From Edaphochlamys debaryana (lineage: Eukaryota; Chlorophyta; Chlorophyceae; Chlamydomonadales), in the NCBI GenBank assembly GCA_016858145.1, contig JAEHOE010000111.1:124001-188000 (forward strand): 64,000 bases of DNA, in the 5' to 3' direction. Below are positions 11,898 through 23,100 of this stretch, piece after piece. Within the stretch, counting starts at the first letter, position 1, and each line of letters opens with the position of its first letter. The notes under the pieces were generated by a model, which was not told the origin of the DNA, made no database searches, and worked only from the letters and a program-made list of their open reading frames with translations. Both the position numbers and the translations under genes were made by a program.

Positions 11898-14800
11898 ATG
11901 GCTTCAGAGCCTTGGCGCGTACAGCTCCAGGAAGCACTGGATGCCGTGGAGGAGGATGAGGATATCGCAGTCGCAACAACGGGCCTCGTCGAAACGCCCA
12001 GCAGCCCGCAGCTGCAGCTCGGCGTCCAGGGCGTGGAGGAGCCTATCTCGTTGCCTATAAGCCAGGCCCAAGCAACCACGCTGCTGGGAGCGGGCGAGGA
12101 CGCGCCCTTCGGCCTAGGGCTCGACACTGTGTATGACCCCGCGGTCCGCAGCGCAACCCAGATTGATGCCGCCCGCCTGGTGCTGGGCCCCGCCTTGGAG
12201 TCCCTGCTTTTAAAGCTCGCCCACGGTGAGGACCGCCTAGCCAAGGCTTGTCACTCTCTACCTGCTTGCCCCTCGGGTTCGCCAGGTTGCTCCACCCCTC
12301 TCACCGTCATCCTAGTTACCCTCCGCGCTCTCCGTCTATTCCCTTGTCGCCCACACCTGTCCCCTTATCCCCTCGGGCACCCCTCCCCAAACCCAGACGT
12401 GTCCCTCTCCCTGGGCCTCGACCCGGCCGCCGCCGCCCTCGTACGCGCACGCCCGTACAAGCTGCTGCTCTACCCGCCCGGAGGCCACTTCGCCCGGCAC
12501 CGCGACACCGAGAAGGAGCCCGGCATGTTCGGGACCCTGCTGCTGGGCCTGCCCGTGCAGGGTGGCCACCGCGGGGGCGTGCTGCGGCTTGAGCACGCGG
12601 GTGCCTCCCTGGACTGGGACTCGGCCGCCGCGGGGGCGGGACCTGGGGCCGCGGGTACCGACGGGGGCAGCGGCGTGGACGGCACGAGTGGTAGCGGCAG
12701 GGCCCCGGCCCTAAGCTACGCCGCGTTCTTCTGCGACTGCGAGCACGAGCTGGCGGAGGTGACGCAGGGCGTGCGCTGCGTGCTGTCGGTCAACCTGGTG
12801 CGGGCGGGGGGCGGAGGCGGCCCCGGGGGGCCCCTGAGGGCACCTGCGGGGCGCCTGGCTGCCCTGCGGGAGGCGGTGGCGGCGTGGGAGCAGGCGGAGC
12901 CGGCGCGGGCCGCGGAGGGCGGTGCGCAGGCCCCTCGGCTGCCCATGGTGGTGGTTCCCCTGGAGCATCGGTGAGGCGGGCAGCGGCGGGGAAGGGCAGG
13001 TTGGAGTGGGCGCAAGTAGCACCAGGGGGTGGGGAAGGGGAAGGGCGCAGGAGGCACCAGGGAACTACACCGCAAAACCGCATCCCCTCCTCCCCGCCCC
13101 CCCCCCCCAGCTACACGGAGGCCAACCTCTCCTTCACGGGCCTCAAGGGCCGCGATGCAGCCCTGGCGCGGGCGCTGCGGGCCCCCGGCTGCCCCCTGGA
13201 GCTGCACCTGGCCCTGGTCAGGAAGACGGTGCGTGCTTGGAGAAGGAGTTGAGGGCTGCCGGGGCGGCGGCATCGCAAACAAGGGGCCGGGGGGCTACAC
13301 TCAGAGCAGCGGAGGCAGGCCCGCATAAGCTGTAGCCCAAGTCCTTCCCTCAACCCGGACGCCCTCCCCGCTGCAGGAGACGGGCGATGCCGAGGGCGGC
13401 TACGACGCTTACCGGGACCGGGGCCGCTGGGGCCGGCGCGGCTGGGGTCGCTGCCGGGACTACTGCGGCTGCGGCGAGGAGGACTGCAGTGACTGCATGG
13501 ATGACCCGGACGAGGAGGAGGAGGAGGAGGAGGGCGCAGGCAGGTCCTCTTGCGCACAGCCAACCCCATAGGGTGCAGGGCGCTAATCGGGATGTTGTGC
13601 TTCCATCCACTACATTTGAGGCTCAGAAACGTACTGCGTGCATGTTGCCCTCCCGCAGGCGCCTGCATGGGCTGCGTGCACGACACGTCGTACGAGACGT
13701 CCCTGTGGGTGTCCCCCACGGGCCACCGGGTGGACTACGGCCGAGCGCTGGGGCACTCGCTGCACAGCAGGTGTGTGCAGGGTGGGGGGGGAGGGATGGG
13801 GGGGCACGCGGGGTAAGGCCAGGCTGGGATGCGGGACGGGGTCGCGCTTCGTAATAGCGGGCCTTCGCCCGCGTGCTGACCGCCTTGCTGACCGCCTGCC
13901 GCAGGGTGCTGGGCGGGGGGGAGCTGTTTGAGGACGCGGAGCCGGACGAGGAGGACTACGAGGTGGGGGGCTGGCCCGGGCTTGGCGGAGAGGGTCGCTT
14001 GAGGGTCTACCGGTATTGCGCATCCGGGGCTTGCTGGAGCTCTGCTCGTCGTCTCTCGAGTCCCTTATCCATGTCGTCGAGCCTGTCACGCCGTCTGCCC
14101 CCTGACCGTGCACCACCAGCCTTCACCCCGTGCCCCTTCCCTCCTGCCGCAGGGCTTCACGGGCAACGCCGGCCCCACGCTCACCTACGTCTACCACCGG
14201 GCCGTGTTCGTGCTGTGGCCCCGCAGCCGCAGTGTGGCCATCGCCGCCGCCGCGGGCTTCGGGCCCCTGCTGGACCTGGCGGAGCTGCGCCTGGGGGCAC
14301 TGGGGCCGCAGGGGCTGGGTGGGCTTGGGGGCCGGGAGGGGACCCTGGAAGGGGGGCAGGAGGGGCAGGGGGCCCAGGGCCAGGGTGGCCGGGTGCCGCT
14401 GGCGGTCAAGCAGGAGCCGCAGCAGGCGCCCGTGAAGACAGAGCCGGGGGTCAAGGTAGAGCCTGGGGTAAAGCAAGAGCCGGGCGTAAAGCAAGAGCCG
14501 GGGGTCAAGGAGGAGGGGGCAGTGAAGCTGGAGCCGGGAGTGAAGCAGGAGCCGGGAGTGAACCAGGAGCCGGGGGTCAAGGAGGAGCCAGCTGTGAGGC
14601 AGGAGCCAGGCCCGAGCACGCCATGCCCACACGCCCAGGAGCCGGCAGAGGTGCAGGAGGTGCGGCGGACCTTGGAGGCGGCGGTGGAGCTGGCGGAGCA
14701 GGCGGGCAACCGCGCGTCCCGCCTCCCGTCCTGGGACCTGCGCCCCTCCAGCTTCCTCAGCGCCGACCGCCCGGGCGCCCACACCGCCCGCGCGCTGCGC

Positions 14801-16211
14801 CTCCTGGCCTCCCCCGCCGCACTGGCAGCCCTGGGCGGCGCCGCTGGCGTGGCCCCGCTGGCGACACGGCTGGTTGCGGCCATGGCGGGAGCCGAGGGCC
14901 TCGCCTCGCCGGCGGTTGTGGAGGCGCTGGCGCTGGCGGCGGCGGCCCTGGCGGATGCGGCGTTCGAGGACGCAGCGGCGGGGCTGGTTGAGCGGCACGC
15001 GGGCGCGCAGCTGGGCCTGAGCCTGCAGCTGGCGGCGGCGGCCGCGGCGCCGGCGGCGCTGCGGGAGCGTGCGGCGCGTGCGGTGCTGCAGCGCGTGCTG
15101 TGCAGTGCAGAGGCGTTCGCGCGGCTGCCGAGCCAGGACGTGGTCGCCCTGGGGCGCGTGGTGTGCGGCGGCGGCGGCGGCGGCTCTGGAGGCGGCGGCG
15201 GTGGGGACGCGGGAGGTGAAGTGGGGTTGCTGCAACAGCACGGGGGCGCGTTCGCGGCGGCGGTGGCAGCGCGGGCCGAGCGGCAGGAGCTGCTGCGGGC
15301 GCTGCTGCAGGACCCGGTGGTTGCGGCGGCGGTGCGGCGCGGCAGCCGGCCATGCTGCAGCTGGCGGCGGCACGGGCTGCAGCGCTGGAGGCGCGTGTGG
15401 CCCGGGGGCCCCCCGCCTTCAGCTGGGCCATGCCAGGGGCAAAGCTGCCCGGGTACCCGCAGGTGGGTAGCCGCAGCAAGTGGGGCGGAGACGGGTCAGC
15501 CTGTCGGGTTGCCCCCAGGAGATTTAAGCAATACGAGGGAGTGCGTGAGTGCACGGCCTAGTTAACATCCTGTCTGACCCCTGGACCCCTAACGCCTACC
15601 TCCCATACCCTTCCCATCCTCTAGCCCTTCCCCTTGCTAATCTCCTCCTCCCACTCTGACCCCCACCCCGGCAGGTGGAGGCCTTCCTGCGCTCCGCCGA
15701 GCGCGCGCGCACCTTCTCCGGCATCTTCAGCGGAGTGGCCCACGCCCGCAACTGGGCCAACAAGTACTTTGGCGGCTATGGGGGCCGGGGCGCGGGCTAC
15801 AGCGCCAGCGCCAGCGCGGGGGGGCGCGGCAGGGGCGCTTTCGCGACCGTGACCAAGACTCAAGGCGCATTCGAGCGGGAGCAGCGGGCGTACGAGCAGG
15901 ACTGCAGGGAGCTGGCGGCGGTAAGGGCGATGCTGCCGCCGAGCCTTGCCGTGGCGCCGCTGGTGGCACTCAGGCCGGCAGCGCCCGCGGCGGCGGCGGC
16001 GGCGGTACCAGCAGCGGTAGCTCCGGCCCCTGCGGCACCGGCTGCACCGGCGGCGGTGCAGGTGCCGGCGGCGGGGCCAAGGGCGCAGGCTGCGGGCAGC
16101 AAGCGCAGCGCCACGCAGGCGGCAGGGGCCGGAGCGGGCGCCGGTGTGCCGGCAGTGAAGCGTGCCAAGACGGAGGCGGAGGATGTGGTGGACCTCACGG
16201 GAGATGACTAG
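11898..16211 (+). CDS. 2-oxoglutarate/Fe(II) oxygenase with SUMO-site array
   Basis: Exons are 11898-12225, 12397-12970, 13111-13228, 13377-13539, 13659-13770, 13905-13962, 14153-15462 and 15675-16211, about 1,066 residues if the frameshift is ignored. The start chosen is ATG 11898 (MASEPWRVQLQEALD). The oxygenase core reads YKLLLYPPGGHFARHRDTEK, with iron ligands H144 and D146, distal H226 in CEHELAEVTQGVR, and R236 a likely 2-oxoglutarate contact. This resembles the prolyl-hydroxylase-like oxygenases of fungi and algae, including a conserved later block (GNAGPTLTYVYHRAVFVLWP). A Cys-rich insert (CGCGEEDCSDC) follows the core. Next come a VKxEP repeat array, an Ala-rich helical region, an NLS-like KRAKTE and a final VVDLTGDD. 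It is probably nuclear; the substrate is unknown. Oddities: exon 7 is one base short (frameshift near 15320-15352), and intron 4 begins GC instead of GT. Confidence 0.88.
14405..14612 (+). repeat. Tandem VKxEP (SUMO consensus) coding repeat
   Basis: This part of the oxygenase gene encodes eleven units of the form (A/G/P)VKxEPG, mostly six residues apart. Nine keep the psi-K-x-E SUMO-acceptor consensus (VKQE, VKTE, VKVE, VKEE, VKLE). Two have lost the lysine (VNQE and VRQE). Codons vary between units. Confidence 0.9.
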
Positions 16212-17136
16212 CGCTGCCGCACCAGCCGTTCGCATGTTCAGGCACGCAGGGGAGGGATACGGTACATAGGACAAAAGTAAGTGGAGCTATTATTGGCTGG
16301 CACTTGGCGAGCTCGTCGCTGTCGTGCGCAGGTGTCAGGCGGAGGGCCCAGAGTCGGATTACCTAGGGCTCTGTGCGGAACACTGTGCAGTGCAGTGCAC
16401 GATGGCACGCGTGTGTGCAGCTTGTGTGCAGGGTCTGTGTCAGGGCTGTGCGTGGGGTCTCCCAGAGATGGAGCCCCGCTGGACGCGGTGGCAGGATGGT
16501 GCGGGACGAAAGCGTCAAACGGAAGGCGAGCAGGGATTGCTGTGTGTGGGGTCTCCCGAAGCCGCAGCGCGGCTGGGGCCCGGTCTTCAAGGCAGGATGG
16601 TCAGGGCTGTGTGATGCCGCTGATGAGAAGCGCAGGTGATATATTGCTCGTGCTGAGGGCGCTGTGAATAGCTTTCATATCCGTGATCTAAGCAATCGGC
16701 TTGGGCTGGCACAGGGTTGTTAGTGGTGCTTAGCTTTGCTTAGCTTAGCCAATCATAAGAGAGTTGGCTGTTCGGAGGTCGGAGATCGTGAGAGTCTTGA
16801 CTCTGGAGGTCTTTGAGAGCGGGAGCACAGGCATCATCGAAGTTCCAGAGCGCTTTACAAGACTCACTGGTGCTCACGTCCTTCAATGGCACATCACTCC
16901 AGTAGTAGTAGTGCCCCTTCCACAGTGTGCTCCACAGTGCTCGACGCTCGCACAAGCTCCTGCCCAAACTCAGGTTCACTCTGCCTCATCCGGCAGCCAA
17001 CAAGTCCAGCTCGATAAAGAATACGATGCCAAACTCAGATCCCCGTTACTCCTGCCTCGCACAGTCGAGCCCGTGACTCAATGCCAACGCCCAGCACCGT
17101 TCCGGCTCCTCTCTACAAAGCAGCTACCTAGCCCCC
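16212..17136. other. Intergenic region between convergent genes
   Basis: It holds the 3' regions of the oxygenase gene (+) and UTP10 (-). No gene is supported. A GGGGTCTCCC word occurs twice (about 16454 and 16548) in a loosely repeated stretch. Confidence 0.5.
16855..16859 (-). terminator. TGTAA signal of UTP10, candidate
   Basis: Written TTACA on the plus strand, about 280 bases past the UTP10 stop. Confidence 0.4.
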
Positions 17137-20100
17137 CTACACCTTGAGGTACTCGTCCAGCTTCTCCCCACTGATCTCCTCCAGCTGCGCCACGACCTGC
17201 CGCACGCGCGCCGCCACGCCCGCGTCCGCATCCTCCAGCGCCTCCGCCAGGAACGGCAGCGCCTCGGGCAGCAGCACAAGGTACTCCTCGCGCAGCCGCT
17301 CCACCAGCTGAGCCGCCAGCTCCAGGCCCAGGGCGCGAACCCGCGGAGAGCCCGCGCGCGTCAGCATCAGCGCCGCGTGGTTGAGCGGCTTCCACAGCGC
17401 ATCCGTGTTGGCGGCCACCGCCATGGCCAGCAAGCAGCCGATGGCGGCAGCGGGCAGCGGCCCGGCCGAGGCGTCGCCGTCGGCGGCCGTGTAGGCGCGG
17501 GTGGCGGCGCCCAGTGCCACGTAGGACGTGAGGTCGCGGTCGGCGTGGGCGGGGGAGCGGAGGCAGGCCAGGGCCGCCTCGGGCGGCTCGCACTCGAGCT
17601 GCGCAATGAGCGGGGCCTGCAGGCGCGCGAAGCGCTCCGCGTCCACGAAGCCCACAGAGTCGTGCAGGAAGCCGCGGTGCAGCGCGCGGACGATGCGGAG
17701 GCGCAGCAGCCAGGCCAGGCGGGCCTGCACCGCCTCGGCAGAGTTGGGGTCGGCGTCGGCGTCGGCAGCCGCAGCGGCGGCGGCGGCCGAGCGGCGCAGC
17801 TTCTTCTTGCCGCGCGGGCGGCCGCCGTCGTCAGAGCCCAGGTGCTGCAGCGCGGCGTCCAGCAGGTAGCGGTAGTACGGCACCAGTACGGAGCGGAGGC
17901 GGTCGCACAGCGCGTTCACGGCGCCGAAGAGAGTGACCATGCGGCCCATGTACGACGGCTCGGCGCCCGCCAGGCCCTCCGGGACCGAGACCGTCGAAGC
18001 CCACTCGAGCAGGCGCAGGAACATGGGCTTGAACTTGGACTCGGAGAGCTTCATGACTAATGACACGAGCGCCGCAATGGCGGCGGCCTCGACGATGTCA
18101 ATGGCGGCGTCGCCGTGCGCCGCCAGCGGCGGCGGCCGCCGCTGCCGTACGTCCAGCGCCCGCAGCAGGAATGCGAACATGTGCTCGTGGTACTGTACGG
18201 CGAGCTTGGGCTCGAGCGAGGCGGCGGCGGCGCCGACCATGGTCAGCAGCGCCGCCGCCGGCGCAGCCGCCGAGGGCCCGTCGGCGGCGTCGGCGGCGGC
18301 GTCGATGCAGGGCTGCAGCCGCTCGTAGAGCGCCGGCAGCAGCAGGCGAGCGGGTACGGCCGTGGGCAGGCGGGAACGGATCGAGGCGGCGAACTGGTCG
18401 CATGCGGCCACGCGGCAGGCGAGGACGCGGGGGTTGAGCAGGATGGCCAGGACCTGGGGCAGGTGGGGGCTCAGGAAGCCGCCCAGCGTCTCCACCAGGG
18501 CGTTCAGGCAGGCAAGGGCGCTAGACAGCTCCAGCGCCGCATCGTCAGAGTCGCTGCGAGGACCGCGGCCGCGCGCGCGGCGGCGGCCAGCGCCGCCGCC
18601 GCCCTCGGCCGCATCCGAGCCCTCCTCCTCCTCCTCGTCCGACTCGCTCAGCTCCGCGTCAGCGTCACGCATCTCAGCGTCAGCAGCCGCAGGAGCGGCG
18701 GCAGCAGGCGTGCCGGCGCGGGCCAGGCGGGCCCAGGCACGGTCCGCCGCGGCCACGGCCGCCGCCACCGTCGACGGCAGCACGGGCACCAGCCGCTGCC
18801 CGAGCGCCGCCACCAGCGCCGCCACGCACGCCAGCGCCGATGAACGGATCGCGGCGTGGCCGTCACGAGTCGCCGCCAGCACCGCTGGCACACCCGCCAA
18901 GAGTGCAGCGTGCTGCGAAGCGCCAAACTCGGCCGCAATCGCCGCCAGGGCAATGAGCGCCAGCTGGCGGGTGAGGGGCGACGCGCCGCTGTCGGCCGAT
19001 GCGGCGCCGGGGGTGGCGAGGAGCGGCGGCAGCATGGCGCAGGCGCGGGCCGCGGCCTCGCCCGCCTGCCGCAGCTGCGCGTCGCGCACCCGCTGCGGCA
19101 GCTCGACGCGGTCCGCCACCTCGGCCCGCACGCCGCGGACCTTGTCCGTGAAGAGCTTGAGCGCGCGGCGCTTTACCTTGTCGCTTGGGTGCTCGGCCAG
19201 TGTGAGCAGGGCCTGCAGGTAGGCGTCGGCCGCCATGACGCCCTGCAGCGCCGCAAACAGCGCGTACAGGCCCCGGCTGGAGGCCAGCACGGCCCGGTGC
19301 AGCCGCGAAGAGGCCGCGGGGGAGCCGTGGCCGCCGCTGCCGGCGCCCGAGGCCACGCTGTCCGGCTGCAGCAGCTGCATGTGGGACAGCGCAGAGGCCA
19401 TGAGGCGGCGGCAGCCCGCCTCCAAAGCCGGGTCGGCCTCGGGGCGGCGGTGCGAGGCGCCCGCGGCAGAGACAGCCACCTTGAGCTGTGGGGGGAGAGG
19501 GGAATGGGGAAGGAGGGGTGGCGTGAGGAGAAGGGTTTAAAGAGAGATGGCAAGGGGAGGAGGCCCGGGCTGAGTTGATGTGCAGGTGCAGGTGTCGAGT
19601 GCAGTTGGTGAGGGCCTCAGAGAAATCCGCTAATTTTTGTCGTCAGGAGCCGCGGTTCACCCGTGGGATCCCCGCGTAGGTGTGTGTAACAAAAGCAACA
19701 TCATCGGCCATGGTCGTTGGTGTGGGTGCAAGTGCGAGCGTGCAAGCGCCAGCACCAAACAGAGTATGTGAATGAAGACTGGCCGCAAAGAGGGATCGCA
19801 TCTTGCGATACTAGGCCCCCTCACCTTGAGCTGCGCAGTGACGAAGGCCACGGCGATGCGGGGCAGGGCCGTGTGCGGCTGCTGCTTGGACGCGGCCAGG
19901 GCCAGCTCCAGCAGGCGGGCGCAGCAGGCCAGGCGCACGGGCAGCTCCACCTGCAGGGGGGAGCGAGGGAGGAGGGGGAGGGTTAGGAGAGAACGACCAG
20001 GAGGTAAGGGGGGTGGGTGGCGTGCGGAGTGGCGTAGGCGTGTGAGATGGGGTGGGGTACGGCCAAGGCAGGCGTAGTGCGTGAGAGAGAGGAAACCTCA

Positions 20101-23100
20101 GTAACCGTAGTAATTTTGATCGAATCAGCACGGGGTACTAAGACTGACGTGCAAAGGATATTGCTCTCATCACCGGCCTTCCTCTCTCTCAAAGCCGTGC
20201 GTGTGTACCGCCACTGTCCCCATCCACCCAAAGCCTCCCGTGACAAACCCACCTGCAGGACCAGCTGACCAGCCAGCTCGGGGAGCCACTCGGCCGGGGG
20301 CGGCCCAGCAGGCACCACCGGTGCGGCCGGGGCGGGCTCGGGCGCGGGCTCGGCGGCCTTGGCCTTCTTAGCCGACTTGGCGGGGGTCTTGGCGGGGGCG
20401 GGCGCGGGCGGGGGCGTGGCCTGCTTGGGCGGCGCCTGGGCCTCGGGGGTGGACGCGTGTTGCAGCAGCACCAGCAGGCCGTCAGACAGACCGTCCTCGA
20501 CCTGGGAAAGGGCAGGGAAGGGGGAGAGGGACCAAGGAATGTGAGGCGCCGACGCACGATGGGCGTGGACAGGAACAAGGTAGGAATGCAGGATGTGGAT
20601 GTTGGGAAAAATGCAAGAGAGAACTCGGCCGTCAGACAAATGCCTCGATTGTCGTCTCAGACGGCAACAGCGTCGGCAGAACGCCGCGCACTGCATAGGC
20701 GCCGCTCGGATTCGTCATCTAGAGTGTCATCTCTCGGCAGCCTCTCATGCGTGCTTTGTGCGTGAAAGTCCCAAAGCGAGCAAGCGTCAGCTCCTCTCTA
20801 GGCCCCCCCCTCACCTGCGGCAGTGCGCGCATGAGCCCCAGCAGGAGCTCCAGGCGGCGGTGCGGCGGCAGCGAGGGCAGCGCGGCAGCCACCTGCTCCC
20901 ACAGGGCGGCGGGGCGGCGGCCGGCGGCCACCCAGGCGGGCACCACCGAGGCCAGGGCCGTGGCGCCCACCGCCCGACTGTGGGCGTCGTCCGCCACAGC
21001 CGCAGACTGGTGGACAACCGCCAGGACCTGAGAGGGGGAGGGAAGGAGGGACAGGAGGGAAGGTGGGGGTTGAGGGGCAGTGGTGGATGGCGAGGGTGGG
21101 CGGGGAGACGGCGCAAGGGGAAGTCAAGGAGGCAGGGGGCGGGCGGCGGAACGCGCGGCGACAGTGGACCTCATATGAAGAAATAATCAGCACTGCGTAA
21201 TGCTCTCAGAAACTGTGAAAGCAATGTCAATGGAGTATAATCATCGGTCCGCCGCCGCGCACACTCGGCCACTCGCACGCCCCAGCCTGCTACTCCCCAC
21301 CACCCAAATTTCTAACCACTTAGCACCTCCCCACGAAAGGCACCCGACCCCTCCTCACCTGGAGCACGTGCGACAGGGCGGCCTCAGGAACCTGCTGCGC
21401 CAGAGACGCCAGCAGCGCCAGGGCGGCGTTGCGTACGGCAGCATCGGGCGCCTCGCGCGCCGCCTGTACGGCAAGCGCCAGGTCCATGCCCTCCGCCAGG
21501 CGGCGGCCCTCGCCGCCGTCCATGTCTGCCGGCGCAGCCAGGCCTGCCAGTGCTGTCAGCGCCAGCGTCGCGGCATAGCCCGCCAGCGCGGACGTGGCGG
21601 CAGCGTCGGCGGCGGCGCCGTCAGCGGCGGCGGCGGGCTCCTCGGCCTCGGGCTCGTCCTCGGTAGCGGAGGAGGAGGCGATGCTGCCGACGATGGGCAG
21701 GAGGCGGCGGAGGAGTGCCTCCAGGGCGGGGGGCAGCAGCTCCCGGTGGGCAATGCCCGAGCGCCACTGCAGCAGCTCCAGAGCCGACACGGCCGAGCGG
21801 AGCGCGGCAGCGTCGGGCGGCGGCGGCGGCGCGCCAGCAGCAGCGGCGGCGGTGGCAGGAGCGGGCGTGGCGGCGGCGCCGTCGGCCTTCTTGGACTTCT
21901 TCTTGGGCGTCTGGCTGGCGGCGGCATCGGTGGCGACGGCGGCGGCGGAGGGGTTGAGGAGCGGGAGGATCAGCTCGGCCGACAGGGGCAGAGTCTCGAG
22001 CGCCGACCGGGAGGCGGCACGGACGGCCTCGTCCGGATCGCCCTCGTAACGGGTCAGGAGTACGGCAAAGATCTCCCGTACGTTGCCGCCAGTTGGCGGC
22101 AGGGCGGCGAACAGCTCGGGCGTGACGGCAGAGACGGCCGCGAGGCGGGCGGTGGCGAGTGATGCGACGGCGGCAGGCGAAACCGACGACGGCGGCGGCG
22201 GTGGCAGCAGCTCGGCGGCCTCCGCAAGACGGCTCAGACGGTCGGCATGGCCAGAGGCGGCGGCGGCGGAGGCAGCAACGGAGGTGAAGAGGCGCAGAAG
22301 GGAGGTGATGGCGAGCGCGTCCTGGGGTGTGGCGGAGGCAGGCTGCTGGCGGAGGCGAGCGGAGATCTTGCCCAGAAGCGTGGCGGCGGAGGCGAACAGC
22401 GCAGCGCCGTTGACGACGGAGCCGGCGGCGGCGGCGGAGCGCGAGGGCGAGGAGTCCGTCAGACAGGCCAGGAGGACGCAAGCAGTGTTGGCGCCGGCAG
22501 CGTCAGCGTCAAGCGCCGCCAGAGAGCCGACCAGGAAAGTCGCCACCTCGGCGGCGCCGCCAGCAGGCAGCTCGAGCGTCGGCGGCGGCCCAGAAGCGCC
22601 GTCAGCGACGGCCTTAGCGGCAGCGGCGACCTTGCGGCCCCTGCTTGGCGTCGGCGGCGGAGCGGCAGCAGCGGTGGCGGAGGCGCCGAGCAGCGCTCCA
22701 CGGAGCAGAGAGGCGGCAGCGTCGGCGTCACGGCGGAGGAGCTTGCGCTGAGCCGCCAGGGCCGAGCACAGCGCCGCAGCCGTCTTGGGGGAGAGCTGCG
22801 GCCCCGCCGAGGCCTTGCCGGCCTCCAGCAGTGCCGCCACGGCCGCCAGGCAGTCGGCGGCGGCGCCACGCACCGACGAAGCGTCGTGCGAGGCCGCCGC
22901 CGCCAGCAGCGTCGCCAGCCAGCCGCCGACGTCGGCGGTGGCGTGGCGGCCGCCGGCGGCCGCAGCAGCCTCCGCCAGCTGCGCCTGGACGCCCAGCGCC
23001 AGGCATTGGGCGGCGGCACCGCCAGCGGCGCCAGCCGCCGCCGAGGGCGCGGCGTAGATCCCTGCCAGGAAGGCAGCCCGGTCCGCGGCGGGGATCGAGC

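Noticed and set aside
13873..14991. Gly/Ala-rich 372-residue plus-strand frame over the oxygenase
   Set aside because: Out of frame with the oxygenase exons and spans an intron; composition is an artefact of GC-rich repeats.
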